A stretch of 64,000 nt of DNA from NCBI RefSeq assembly GCF_041435215.1, contig NZ_CP108394.1, positions 2,418,001-2,482,000 on the forward strand, read 5' to 3'. Both the position numbers and the translations under genes were made by a program. Shown here piece after piece: positions 15,597 to 23,031 of this stretch; within the stretch, counting starts at the first letter, position 1, and every line of letters starts with the position of its first letter. The notes below the pieces were generated by a model. The model was not told the DNA's origin. It did not search any database and saw only the letters and a program-made list of their open reading frames with translations. This stretch comes from Streptomyces sp. NBC_01314. Its GTDB lineage: Bacteria > Actinomycetota > Actinomycetes > Streptomycetales > Streptomycetaceae.

Positions 15597-18041
15597 TCAG
15601 TCCGTGTACCCCAGCCGCAGGTCCGATTCCGTCCTGCCACCACCGGCGACCTGGAGGACCGTCGCCACGGGGGGATATCCGGTGGCGATGACCGTGTACT
15701 CGCCGGCGGAGAGGTCGACGAACTGGAACGTGCCGTCGATGCCGGTGGTGATCGTGTCGGCGACGTTCCCGGCGGCGTCGAGGAGCGTCACGCGCGCGTC
15801 CTCCACCGGTCGGCCGCCCCCGGCGCGGACCGTACCCCGCAGGACGCCGCCCCCGGTGAGTTCGACGTCCTGTCGGGTCTCGCGGGCGGCCCGGACGGTG
15901 ACGGGGATCGCGGCCGGGCGGTGGGGGTGGGCGCTCGCGGCGAGGGTGTACTCCCCGGCGACCAGCTCGGTGATGAGGTACTCGCCCTCCTGGCCGCAGC
16001 GGGTGGTCACGACGACCTCGCCGTGCACATCGGTGAGTGTGACGGTCGCGTCGCTCACCGCCCGCCCGTCCGCCGTCCGTACGGCCCCGGCCAGGCGCCC
16101 CGCGCCGCCGAGCACGATGTCGACCTCCACGGGGCGCTCCCCGACGGTGACGGTCACGGCCTGCGGCTGGTGGCCGCCGGCGGCCGCGATCAGCACGTAC
16201 GCCCCCGGCCCGGGGGTGGACAGCGCGTACCGCCCGTCCTCGCCGCTGCCGCCGCGACCGGTCTGCCGGCCGGTGGCGTCGATGAGGGTGAGCGCGGCCC
16301 GGGGCACGACGGTGCCGTCGGGGTGCTGGACCGTGCCGCGGACGGGGACGGGGACGCCGGAAACGCACGGCGAGCGGAGCGGGATGGGGGTCTCCACGCC
16401 CGAAGGGTGCGGGAGCGCCCGCGGGACCCGGACGGAGGGCGCGGCCTTGGACGCGTGTTCGGGCTCGGGCGTCGGCGCGGACCCGGCGGGGACCTCGTCG
16501 AACGCCGCCGGGGTCTTCTCCTTGAGGAAACAGGCGATGAGGAGACCGAGGACGAGCACCGGCGTGAGGTACAGGAAGATCCTCGGCATGGCCTGCGCGT
16601 AGGCCTCGACGTACGCCTCGCGCAGCGGGGCGGGCAGGGTGTGGACGAGGTCCGGGGTGAGGGAGCCCGGGTCGGGGAGGACGGCGCCCGCGCGCTCGGG
16701 AAGGCGGTCGGCCAGCCGGGCCGCGAGGAGCGCGCCGAAGGCGGCCACGCCCACGCAGCCGCCGATCTGCCGGAGGTAGTTGCCGGCGGCGGTGGCGGCC
16801 CCGAGGTCGGCGGGGCGTACGGAGTTCTGCACGGCGAGGATCAGGACCGGCATCACCATGCCGATGCCGGCGCCGAGGACGGCCGTCCAGATGCCGAACT
16901 GCAGCCGGGGCGTGTCCGTCTCCAGGCGGGACAGCAGCCATACGCCGAGGGTGGTCAGGGCGCTGCCGAGAACGGGGTACGTCCGGTAGTGCCCGGTGTG
17001 GGCGATGAGTTGGCCGCAGACGACGGACGCGCCGACGATGCCGGCCATCATCGGCAGCATGAGCAGCCCGGACTCGGTGGCGGAGATGCCGCCGACCATC
17101 CGCAGCTGGGTCGGCAGGTAACTGGCGGTGCCGAAGAGGGCGATGCCGACGGCGATCCCGACGAGGCCGGTCACGACGAAGGCCGGGTCCTTGAACAGCC
17201 GCGGCGGGAGCAGGGGTTGGGTCGCGAAGCGTTCGACGACGAGGAGAAGGACGGTCGCCGCGACCGCGCCGGCGGCGAGACCGAGGACGGGCCGCGAGTT
17301 CCAGGCGTACCCGGTGCCGCCCCAGCCGGCCAGCAGCACCACGCAGGTCGAGGCGGCGGCGAGCAACAGCGTGCCCAGGACGTCGAGGCGCCCCCTGGTC
17401 GTGCGCTTCGGCAGTCTCAGCGCGAAGGCGACGACGGCCAGGGTGATGAGCCCGAAGGGCACATTGACGTAGAAGCACCACCGCCAGGAGATGTGGTCCG
17501 TGAGCCATCCGCCCAGGAGCGGGCCCGCGACGGAGGCGAGGCCGAACGCGGCGCCGACCAGGGCCAGGTAGCGGCCGCGGTTCCGGGAGGGCACGATGTC
17601 GGCGATGATCGCCTGCACGCCGATCATGAGACCGCCCGCGCCGACGCCCTGGAGCGCGCGGAACGCGATGAGCTGGTCCATGCTGCGGGAGAACCCGGCG
17701 AGCGCGGAGCCGGTCACGAAGACCACGAGCGCGAACTGGAAGACACCCTTGCGGCCGTGGAGTTCGCCCAGCCTGCCGTAGACGGGCAGGGTGACGGTCG
17801 CGGTGAGCAGATAGGCCGTGATCGCCCAGGACATACGGTCCACGCCGTGCAGCTCGCCGACGATCTCGGGGAGGGCGGTGGCGACGACCATCTGCTCAAG
17901 CGCGGCGAGGAGCAGGACGAGCAGCAGGGCGGAGAAGATCAACCGGACCCGGTGCGGACCGAGTTGCGCGGGCTCGTCCGCCGGTGGTGGTGTCGCGGGT
18001 GTGGTGGTCGGTTCGTCCTTCACCAGTGTGATCGCGTCCAT
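15597..18041 (-). CDS. MFS (DHA2/EmrB-QacA) exporter fused to three carboxypeptidase-regulatory-like domains
   Basis: Residues about 30-525 form a 14-helix drug:H+ antiporter of the EmrB/QacA type: conserved GRLGELHGRKGVFQ (motif A), DQLIAFRALQGVGAGGLM (motif B) and LVGAAFGLASVAGPLLGG (motif C). A roughly 45-residue linker follows. Residues about 570-814 contain three beta-sandwich repeats, each with the pattern G.V....G..V..A.VTL.D..G......T...G.Y.......GEYT (for example VRTADGRAVSDATVTLTD and VRAGGGRPVEDARVTLLD). These match the carboxypeptidase regulatory-like fold. The exporter would sit in the cytoplasmic membrane; the role of the tail is unknown. ATG at 18041 is the only good start. Confidence 0.9.
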   Translation of the reverse strand: MDAITLVKDEPTTTPATPPPADEPAQLGPHRVRLIFSALLLVLLLAALEQMVVATALPEIVGELHGVDRMSWAITAYLLTATVTLPVYGRLGELHGRKGVFQFALVVFVTGSALAGFSRSMDQLIAFRALQGVGAGGLMIGVQAIIADIVPSRNRGRYLALVGAAFGLASVAGPLLGGWLTDHISWRWCFYVNVPFGLITLAVVAFALRLPKRTTRGRLDVLGTLLLAAASTCVVLLAGWGGTGYAWNSRPVLGLAAGAVAATVLLLVVERFATQPLLPPRLFKDPAFVVTGLVGIAVGIALFGTASYLPTQLRMVGGISATESGLLMLPMMAGIVGASVVCGQLIAHTGHYRTYPVLGSALTTLGVWLLSRLETDTPRLQFGIWTAVLGAGIGMVMPVLILAVQNSVRPADLGAATAAGNYLRQIGGCVGVAAFGALLAARLADRLPERAGAVLPDPGSLTPDLVHTLPAPLREAYVEAYAQAMPRIFLYLTPVLVLGLLIACFLKEKTPAAFDEVPAGSAPTPEPEHASKAAPSVRVPRALPHPSGVETPIPLRSPCVSGVPVPVRGTVQHPDGTVVPRAALTLIDATGRQTGRGGSGEDGRYALSTPGPGAYVLIAAAGGHQPQAVTVTVGERPVEVDIVLGGAGRLAGAVRTADGRAVSDATVTLTDVHGEVVVTTRCGQEGEYLITELVAGEYTLAASAHPHRPAAIPVTVRAARETRQDVELTGGGVLRGTVRAGGGRPVEDARVTLLDAAGNVADTITTGIDGTFQFVDLSAGEYTVIATGYPPVATVLQVAGGGRTESDLRLGYTD

Positions 18042-18059
18042 GCGTACCGCTCCCCTCGT

Positions 18060-18109
18060 CGCACTTACCGCACAATTCCCGCGTTAAGCGGCAACTGTCG
18101 GCAAGTGCG
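18060..18109. promoter_or_regulatory. Candidate operator upstream of the MFS exporter
   Basis: CGCACTTACCG (18060-18070) and CGGCAAGTGCG (18099-18109) form an inverted repeat matching at 10 of 11 positions, 19 bp upstream of the exporter's ATG. No regulator gene is adjacent, so the binding protein is unknown. Confidence 0.45.
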
Positions 18110-18233
18110 GCGAGTTACGGCATTCCGGGGAGCGCCAGGGAGATCCACCCGAACCGGTGAGGGCGGCAACGCGCCCCGTCGGGGCCGTTCGTTGGGCCGG
18201 GCGCCGTGCGCGACACAACTCCTGGCCCAGGCG

Positions 18234-18677
18234 TTACTTCTCCACCTCGCCGGCGAGGTTGGCGAGCAGGGCGTCGTAGATCCGGCCGAGGCCCTTGGGG
18301 GCGAAGGTCTTCTCGAAGAAGCCGCCGATGCCGCCGGCGCCCTGCCAGGTGGTGGTGACGACGACACGGGAGCCGCCCTCGCCGGCCGGGGTGACCCGCC
18401 AGACGGTGACCATGGAGGAGTTGCGGTCCTTCTCCACGAGCTCGCCGTCGGAGGGCTCGGTGACCTCCAGGAGGCAGTCGCGCACGCGCTTGCTGGTGGC
18501 CTGGAGCCTCCAGTGGACGAGCGTGCCCTCGCCGTCGCCGCCCTCGCGCACCTCGTACTCGCTGAAGTGCTGCGGCATCAGCTTCTCGCGCGCGCCGCTG
18601 TAGTCGGCCAGGGTGTCGAACACAGTCTCCGCGTCCGCCGCGACGACTCGTTCAGTCGTGGCCTCGACCTGCGCCAT
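18234..18677 (-). CDS. SRPBCC (START/Bet v1-like) family protein
   Basis: Single-domain ligand-binding fold of 147 residues: N-terminal strand ATTERVVAADAETVFDTLADY, central strands RVVVTTTWQGAGG, and C-terminal helix KGLGRIYDALLANLAGEVEK. ATG at 18677 has GGAGGAAG well placed upstream. It is divergent from the split radical SAM gene. The ligand is unknown. Confidence 0.85.
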   Translation of the reverse strand: MAQVEATTERVVAADAETVFDTLADYSGAREKLMPQHFSEYEVREGGDGEGTLVHWRLQATSKRVRDCLLEVTEPSDGELVEKDRNSSMVTVWRVTPAGEGGSRVVVTTTWQGAGGIGGFFEKTFAPKGLGRIYDALLANLAGEVEK

Positions 18678-18841
18678 TGCACTTCCTCCAGCACTTGGTA
18701 ACTCGGGGATGTGCGGAAAGCCAACCACCCCCCGGCCGGACGGCCCAAATCGGGGTGCCCCAACGGCCCGGAGCGACCTGCCCGGAAGACCCCCGACGAG
18801 ACCTCCACACGATGTTCGAAAACCAGTTCGCGCGATCAAGG

Positions 18842-18853
18842 GAACATGTGTTC
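18842..18853 (+). promoter_or_regulatory. LexA-type SOS box in front of the radical SAM gene
   Basis: GAACATGTGTTC is a perfect GAAC-N4-GTTC palindrome 33 bp upstream of the ATG at 18887, followed directly by a TATTCT -10-like hexamer (18854-18859). Actinobacterial LexA binds GAAC-N4-GTTC cores. As recalled, M. tuberculosis Rv2578c, the family namesake, is also a LexA-regulated gene. Confidence 0.75.
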
Positions 18854-18886
18854 TATTCTGGGCTCAGGGCAACCGAGGAGGCGTCC

Positions 18887-19156
18887 ATGCGCTGGGACCA
18901 TCTGGCCGAGAACCCCGCCACGGCCCGGGACGCCGCGCTGTTCGGCGCGGACATGGTGACGAGCCGCACCTTCGACACTCCCGAGTTCCGCGGCATGACC
19001 TTCCACGAGGTCCGGGCGAGAACGATCGTGAACCGGGTGCCGGGAGCCTCCCGGATGCCGTTCGAGTGGACGGTGAATCCCTACCGGGGCTGCTCGCACG
19101 CGTGCGAGTGCCGGGCAGAAGATGCGCAACGGGTCGGCGCGGCCGACCACCCGTAA
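18887..19156 (+). pseudogene. Rv2578c-type radical SAM protein, 5' fragment (split by integrative element)
   Basis: The first 73 codons of a radical SAM enzyme, up to NPYRGCSHAC, which holds the first two cysteines of the CX3CX2C [4Fe-4S] motif. The frame then runs into element DNA at the core CGTGCG (19101-19106) and ends 16 foreign codons later. The missing part starts at 32120 with VYCFARKTH. Joining 18887-19106 to 32120-32943 gives exactly 348 codons with no frameshift. ATG 18887 has GAGGAGG upstream, and a LexA-type box precedes it. The family is related to spore-photoproduct-lyase-like proteins, and its exact reaction is unknown. In this state the enzyme should be inactive. Confidence 0.93.
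19101..19106. repeat. Left attachment core (attL), CGTGCG
   Basis: CGTGCG here is repeated at 32114-32119 and marks the element's left junction. Left of it lies radical SAM coding sequence; right of it coding similarity stops. The central TG (19103-19104) is the likely crossover dinucleotide of the serine integrase. Confidence 0.85.
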
Positions 19157-19163
19157 CCGCAGG

Positions 19164-20135
19164 TCAGCGGGCTGCTTCCGCCCTGGCCAGCGCGTCGCGG
19201 TGTTCCTGAGTCCAGTGTGCGGCGGCCAGCTCGGACGGCAGTCCCGACAGCCCTGCGGTGATGTGGTCGGCCGCGTCGGCGTAGCGGGCCAGCCCCAGGT
19301 TCGCCAGACCCATGTTCAGGCGGTTGAACTCGGGCGTCAGCCAGTAGGCCGTCTCGGGTGGCGGCACCGCTGACGCTGCGTCCATCAGTCCTTCAGCGGC
19401 GCCCACAAGCCGTATCGCGTCGTCCTGCTGCCCCAGCTCTGCCAGGCCAGCGGCTGCCTGAAGCATGTCCCCGAGACGCTGCGCCGGGTGCGCACCAGGT
19501 GTGTACGCCGCTGCTGCGTACCAGCGGGCCACGCCCTGCGGTCTGCCTTGCTGCCGCGCCAGGTAGCCACGGAAGTTGAGCGCCTGGGCGGCCAGGGTGC
19601 CGTTCCCCACTTCGTCGGCAAGGTCAACGGCTTCGTTCAGCAGCCGGACGGCCGCCGCGTCCTGTCGGTCCTGGGCGAGCAGCCACCCGCCGAACTGGAC
19701 GAACTCTGAAGTGACTTCGGCCAGCCGGTCGCGGTGGGGGCCACGGGCGCCTTTGAGCAGGTGGGTGACCTCTTTCATCTGCGCCAGGGTCGCCGGAAGG
19801 ACCGACCGTGGCTGTACCGAGTCGTCCAGCCGTCTGTACGCGGCCAGGACGCCCGCCAGCGCGTCCACGGTCCCCGCGTCCAGCCTGCTGGGGTTCGCCG
19901 CGCTGCGCGCCGCTCGTGCACTCTCGTCGGCGTCCAGGACGGTTGCGGCCAGAGCCCCGCCGGTCGACAGCAACTCGTCCAGCCGTCTGGCCAGCGCCGC
20001 GCTGGGCCGCTGCTTCGAGTTGAGAACGCGTGACAGGTACCCAGGATCAACGGGTATCGCCTTCGCGGCGGCGGTGGCTGTGTAGCCAGCGTCACGAAGC
20101 GCGCGGCGTGCGACGTCGGCGAAGGTGTCACTCAT
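19164..20135 (-). CDS. XRE helix-turn-helix regulator with TPR-like C-terminal region
   Basis: DNA-binding regulator of 323 residues. The N-terminal HTH is GYTATAAAKAIPVDPGYLSRVLNSKQRPS (residues about 17-45). The remainder is alpha-helical with TPR-like pairs (AAVRLLNEAVDLADEVGNG, ALNFRGYLARQQGRPQG, AEGLMDAASA). ATG at 20135 has GAAGGGG upstream. It is the leftmost gene of the element. In the circular form it would stand 103 nt upstream of the integrase gene on the same strand, so read-through could feed int expression. Host SOS-driven transcription from the split gene would be antisense to it. Confidence 0.85.
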   Translation of the reverse strand: MSDTFADVARRALRDAGYTATAAAKAIPVDPGYLSRVLNSKQRPSAALARRLDELLSTGGALAATVLDADESARAARSAANPSRLDAGTVDALAGVLAAYRRLDDSVQPRSVLPATLAQMKEVTHLLKGARGPHRDRLAEVTSEFVQFGGWLLAQDRQDAAAVRLLNEAVDLADEVGNGTLAAQALNFRGYLARQQGRPQGVARWYAAAAYTPGAHPAQRLGDMLQAAAGLAELGQQDDAIRLVGAAEGLMDAASAVPPPETAYWLTPEFNRLNMGLANLGLARYADAADHITAGLSGLPSELAAAHWTQEHRDALARAEAAR

Positions 20136-20234
20136 GGGCACCCCTTCACGCGGGGGTTGACTGATGTTGCAACCCGTATCCGGCAAGGATAGTCAACTGG
20201 TGTGTGACCAGGCAGTGACTTGACCCTGGACGGC

Positions 20235-20411
20235 ATGGCGAAGCAGCAGGCTGACGAAGCCCAGACCCTGATGACCCTGCGGGTGTCACGCGACGGCGGA
20301 CAGACGTGGACTGACCGGACGGTGGTCCGCAGCACGGAACCCCTGATGCCTGACCTGTCATCACAGTGGCCGCCGTGCCGGTGCCCGAAGTGCCGCCAGC
20401 GGCGCGGGTAG
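20235..20411 (+). CDS. Small protein with C-terminal CxCPKC motif
   Basis: 58 residues, rightward: LRVSRDGGQTWTDRTVV, then WPPCRCPKCRQRRG. The PPCRCPKC end recurs, as far as I recall, in short hypothetical proteins of Streptomyces and its phages, and could bind a metal. It is followed at once by a strong bidirectional terminator, which supports a real transcript. Function unknown. Confidence 0.6.
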   Translation: MAKQQADEAQTLMTLRVSRDGGQTWTDRTVVRSTEPLMPDLSSQWPPCRCPKCRQRRG

Positions 20412-20421
20412 GGTGACATGC

Positions 20422-20458
20422 AGAACGGCCGCCCCCACTTCGGATAGGGGCGGCCGTT
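20422..20458. terminator. Bidirectional terminator hairpin
   Basis: GAACGGCCGCCCC (20422-20434) pairs perfectly with GGGGCGGCCGTTC (20446-20458) around an 11-nt loop, between the convergent small protein gene and the membrane-protein gene. Confidence 0.85.
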
Positions 20459-20480
20459 CGTCGTGCGGTGCGGCTGCGGG

Positions 20481-21584
20481 TCAGGCTGCCGTCTGGCCGC
20501 CCTGCTCGGCGGCCAGGTTCAGGTACCGCTTCGCCGTCTTCGCGGACACCTTCCAGCGCGCCACGATGGCGTCCACGTCCAGCCCTTCGGACCGGACAGC
20601 CGCGATGCGTCCGTCCGTCCGCGCGGCACGCGCCGCGTTGGCCTGTCCCAGCGCGTTTCCGCTGGACAAGCCGACTGCCACCGGCCTGTCCAGCGGCCTG
20701 TCCACGTCTACCCGGACCGTGGCCGTCAGCCGCTTCGGACCGCTGGCCGCGACCGCCTTCGTGTCGTCCTGGCCGACCGGAAGGGCGGGCCGGACCGGGG
20801 ACACCGGACCGAGCACCGGAAGGGCCAGCTTCGGCAGGACCGCGTCACCGGCCAGCCAGTCGCGGAACTGGTCCGCGTGGGTACCGTGCGTCTGCTGCGC
20901 CTGGTCGACCTTTCCCCACAGTCCGGCCGCCTGCTCGTCGCTCTTGATGCGCTCTGCGACCACCAGGGCAGCAAGGGCACGCTGGTGCCGCTCATTGTCG
21001 GCGTGCGCGGCCAGCTCGGCTTCCGCCCGCCGGTCGCGCTCGGCGCTCGTCAGACTCATGTCCGCGTTGTGCACGGCCAGTGCGTCGCGCTCGGTGTCGA
21101 AGCGCTGCGCGATGCTGACCGCCGTGGACCGGCTGGCGTAGAACGCGTCCATCAGGACCGTGGCCGCCCGGACCGCGAAGGCCACGGCGGGCAGATAGGA
21201 CAGCGCGGGCAGGTGGCCTACCTTGACCAGCATCACGACACTGGCGGCCGTGGCACCGGCGGCCAGTGCGCCAGCGATGCCTGCCCGGACGTACTGCCGT
21301 GCCTTCAGCGCCGTGTCCGCCTGCTGCGTGAAGCCCAGCCAGAGCAGATCGAACAGGACCGCGATACCGGCGCCCGCGATGAACCCCGTCTTCCCTTCCA
21401 GGCCAACCATGTGGCCGAAGCGCTGCGCCAGACCGCCGATCACCACGCACAGCGTCACGGTGGTGGCCGCGTGGCTGACGACGTGCACCGGCTTGCTGGC
21501 GACGTACGCGGCCACGCCGCGCGCCCGGTCCCGGGCGGTCGGCTTCGGCTGCTCGTCCGTCCTGCTCGTCTCGTTCGTGCTCAT
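20481..21584 (-). CDS. Element membrane protein with C-terminal HTH-like segment
   Basis: 367 residues. Four hydrophobic helices lie within residues about 38-145 (TVTLCVVIGGLAQRFG, TGFIAGAGIAVLFDLLWLGF, AGIAGALAAGATAASVVMLV, LPAVAFAVRAATVLMDAFY). A charged coiled-coil-like stretch follows (LTSAERDRRAEAELAAHADN), then a linker, and a terminal HTH-like block DAIVARWKVSAKTAKRYLNLA. The arrangement loosely recalls Spd/DUF2637-type plasmid membrane proteins of actinomycetes, but I do not recognise a specific family. ATG 21584 has GGAAGGCG upstream. Its promoter overlaps that of the divergent AlpA-like gene. Confidence 0.75.
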   Translation of the reverse strand: MSTNETSRTDEQPKPTARDRARGVAAYVASKPVHVVSHAATTVTLCVVIGGLAQRFGHMVGLEGKTGFIAGAGIAVLFDLLWLGFTQQADTALKARQYVRAGIAGALAAGATAASVVMLVKVGHLPALSYLPAVAFAVRAATVLMDAFYASRSTAVSIAQRFDTERDALAVHNADMSLTSAERDRRAEAELAAHADNERHQRALAALVVAERIKSDEQAAGLWGKVDQAQQTHGTHADQFRDWLAGDAVLPKLALPVLGPVSPVRPALPVGQDDTKAVAASGPKRLTATVRVDVDRPLDRPVAVGLSSGNALGQANAARAARTDGRIAAVRSEGLDVDAIVARWKVSAKTAKRYLNLAAEQGGQTAA

Positions 21585-21603
21585 GGTCAGTCGCCTTCCG
21601 TTG

Positions 21604-21674
21604 TTGTCGTTCTGACAACGACAAAGCTATACCGGGATGATGCAGTTGTCAAAGCGACTTCTTCCAGCTACTGT
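21604..21674. promoter_or_regulatory. Overlapping divergent promoters with a perfect operator palindrome
   Basis: Rightward: -35 TTGTCA (21646-21651), 17-bp spacer, -10 TACTGT (21669-21674), placing the start of transcription at about the ATG at 21682, so the AlpA-like mRNA would be leaderless. Leftward: -35 TTGACA is the complement of the same bases, then 17 bp, then -10 TAGCTT. Just downstream of the leftward -10 lies TTGTCGTT-CTGAC-AACGACAA (21604-21624), a perfect 8-bp inverted repeat, and another TTGTC half-site lies inside the shared -35. This looks like a two-way genetic switch. Confidence 0.7.
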
Positions 21675-21681
21675 GATGCTC

Positions 21682-21909
21682 ATGAGCGACGACGCGAAGA
21701 ACACGAAGCAGCAGGTCAGGCCGGAAATCTGGGACACGGCGGCCGTCGGCCGCTTCCTGGGCGTCGCGGCGAAGACGGTCCGGGACTACGCGACCAGGGG
21801 CGACATCCCGAAGCCTGACGGCCACCTGGGACGGACGCCGTACTGGTTCGCGGACACGATCCGGGAACACGAGCGTCCGGGACGCGGGCGCAGCAAGCCG
21901 AAGGACTGA
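21682..21909 (+). CDS. AlpA/MerR-type helix-turn-helix protein (putative excisionase/activator)
   Basis: 75 residues: IWDTAAVGRFLGVAAKTVRDYATRGDIPKPDG (winged HTH of the excisionase/AlpA type), followed by GRTPYWFADTIREHERPGRG, the usual second wing with the W-x-x-x-x-I pattern. Such proteins direct excision or activate satellite and prophage genes. The ATG at 21682 appears to be the first transcribed codon. The -35 hexamer is shared with the divergent membrane-protein gene. Confidence 0.8.
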   Translation: MSDDAKNTKQQVRPEIWDTAAVGRFLGVAAKTVRDYATRGDIPKPDGHLGRTPYWFADTIREHERPGRGRSKPKD

Positions 21910-21977
21910 CCAGTCCAGAGCAGCAGCACGAAGGACCCGCTACCGGCTGCCGGTGGCGGGTCCTTCGTCGTTGGCGC

Positions 21978-22169
21978 CTACGGCCGCGCCGCGTCGCCCG
22001 TCCGCCCGTCCAGCACGGTGCGCAGCAGCGCGGGCACCGTGACGCCACGCTGCGCAGCCAGTTCCCTCAAACGATCACGTTCGGACCGGCGCATCACCAC
22101 GCCAACCAGGTCATCAGGACCGGGCAACCGCTTCGCGTAGGCCGACACGTTCCCGCCGCGCGCCGACAT
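21978..22169 (-). CDS. Ribbon-helix-helix-like small DNA-binding protein
   Basis: 63 residues. PDDLVGVVMRRSERDRLRELAAQRGVTVPALLRTVLDG fits an Arc/CopG-type strand followed by two helices. ATG 22169 shares one base with the stop of the preceding gene (TGATG), so translation is coupled. It might repress its own operon or act in plasmid-like partition or mobilisation; this is inference. Confidence 0.65.
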   Translation of the reverse strand: MSARGGNVSAYAKRLPGPDDLVGVVMRRSERDRLRELAAQRGVTVPALLRTVLDGRTGDAARP

Positions 22170-22588
22170 CAGCGTGTTCCCACACGACGCGGACCGGACC
22201 ACAGCGGCTGACCGGGGCGCAGCTTCGGCCTGGCGGTCGCCGTCGCCGTCCATGTCCCGCCGTCACGCTGCCAGTTGCTCACAGCCCAGCCTTCACGGGC
22301 CAGCTCGAAGACCAGCGCGCGTGTGTCGAAGACAGCGCCGTCCGTCCGGGTGGCGAAGACGTCCCGGCCGTGGCTGCCGGTCACCGCGACCGCGTACCCG
22401 TCGCCGTCCTGCGTGGCCGTGGCCCGGTAGACGCGCGCGGCGGGGACTGCTTCGCCCAGCGCCAGGACGGCCGCCTGGACGAACGCAGCCGCGTCCCCGA
22501 CGTCCTGGCCGCTGTCGCGCTGGAAGGCCGCCAGGCGGGCGCGCAGCCCTTCCAGGTCGCTGGTCAGTTGCTGTGCTTCGGTGCCCAT
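22169..22588 (-). CDS. Hypothetical element protein
   Basis: 139 residues, no family recognised. The N-terminal half is helical (AQQLTSDLEGLRARLAAFQR, DAAAFVQAAVLALGEAVPAA); the C-terminal half is beta-rich (RVYRATATQDGDGYAVAVTG, GGTWTATATARPKLRPGQPL). ATG 22588 has GAGGAA upstream; a GTG at 22618 overlapping the previous stop as GTGA is an alternative. It is part of the leftward cluster 21978-23781. Confidence 0.6.
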   Translation of the reverse strand: MGTEAQQLTSDLEGLRARLAAFQRDSGQDVGDAAAFVQAAVLALGEAVPAARVYRATATQDGDGYAVAVTGSHGRDVFATRTDGAVFDTRALVFELAREGWAVSNWQRDGGTWTATATARPKLRPGQPLWSGPRRVGTR

Positions 22589-22614
22589 GCCGGGGTTCCT
22601 CACGTCGTCGGGGT

Positions 22615-23031
22615 TCACAGAGACTTTGACCAGCGGTCCGCGCGGATGCTGGCCAGCGGGTCGGGACGCTCGGGCGCAGGGTCTGGCGCAGCGGCGGCTG
22701 TAGGCGCCACCGGCGGCCGTGGCGCGGCTGGGACCGGCTGGGGCTGCTCGTCGGCGGGCGGGTCGTCCGGCTGCTCGGGGACCGGGGTGCAGCACTCAGT
22801 GACACCGACGATGCAGCCCAGGCAGACACCGACCACAGACAGCGCCGTCCCGCCGCGCATCACCATCGTGCCGGTCACCGTGCCGTCCGGCTGCTCGTTC
22901 CGGTACGTCTTCACCGTGGACGTACGGCTGGTGAGCACACCCAGGCCGGACGTGTCCGGCATCGCGGCGCGGGCTGACCGCCGTTGGTCCGCAGCGCGCC
23001 GCACGGCCGCGACGTCAGCGCGACTCACCAT
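22615..23031 (-). CDS. Hypothetical membrane-anchored, proline-rich element protein
   Basis: 138 residues. Basic N-terminus (VAAVRRAADQRRSARAA), one hydrophobic segment at about 60-78 (GGTALSVVGVCLGCIVGVTE) with a CC pair, then a Pro/Ala-rich tail of about 45 residues. Probably a single-pass membrane protein. It overlaps the upstream TerS-like gene by 7 nt. Function unknown. Confidence 0.6.
   Translation of the reverse strand: MVSRADVAAVRRAADQRRSARAAMPDTSGLGVLTSRTSTVKTYRNEQPDGTVTGTMVMRGGTALSVVGVCLGCIVGVTECCTPVPEQPDDPPADEQPQPVPAAPRPPVAPTAAAAPDPAPERPDPLASIRADRWSKSL

Noticed and set aside
15585..18701. A 1038-codon plus-strand frame opposite the MFS exporter
   Set aside because: It is complementary to the exporter, crosses its promoter region and the SRPBCC gene, and has no recognisable domains.
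20164..20192. A promoter TTGCAA-N17-TAGTCA for the small rightward gene
   Set aside because: The -10 lacks the conserved final T, and the hexamers overlap other possible sites; too weak to call.
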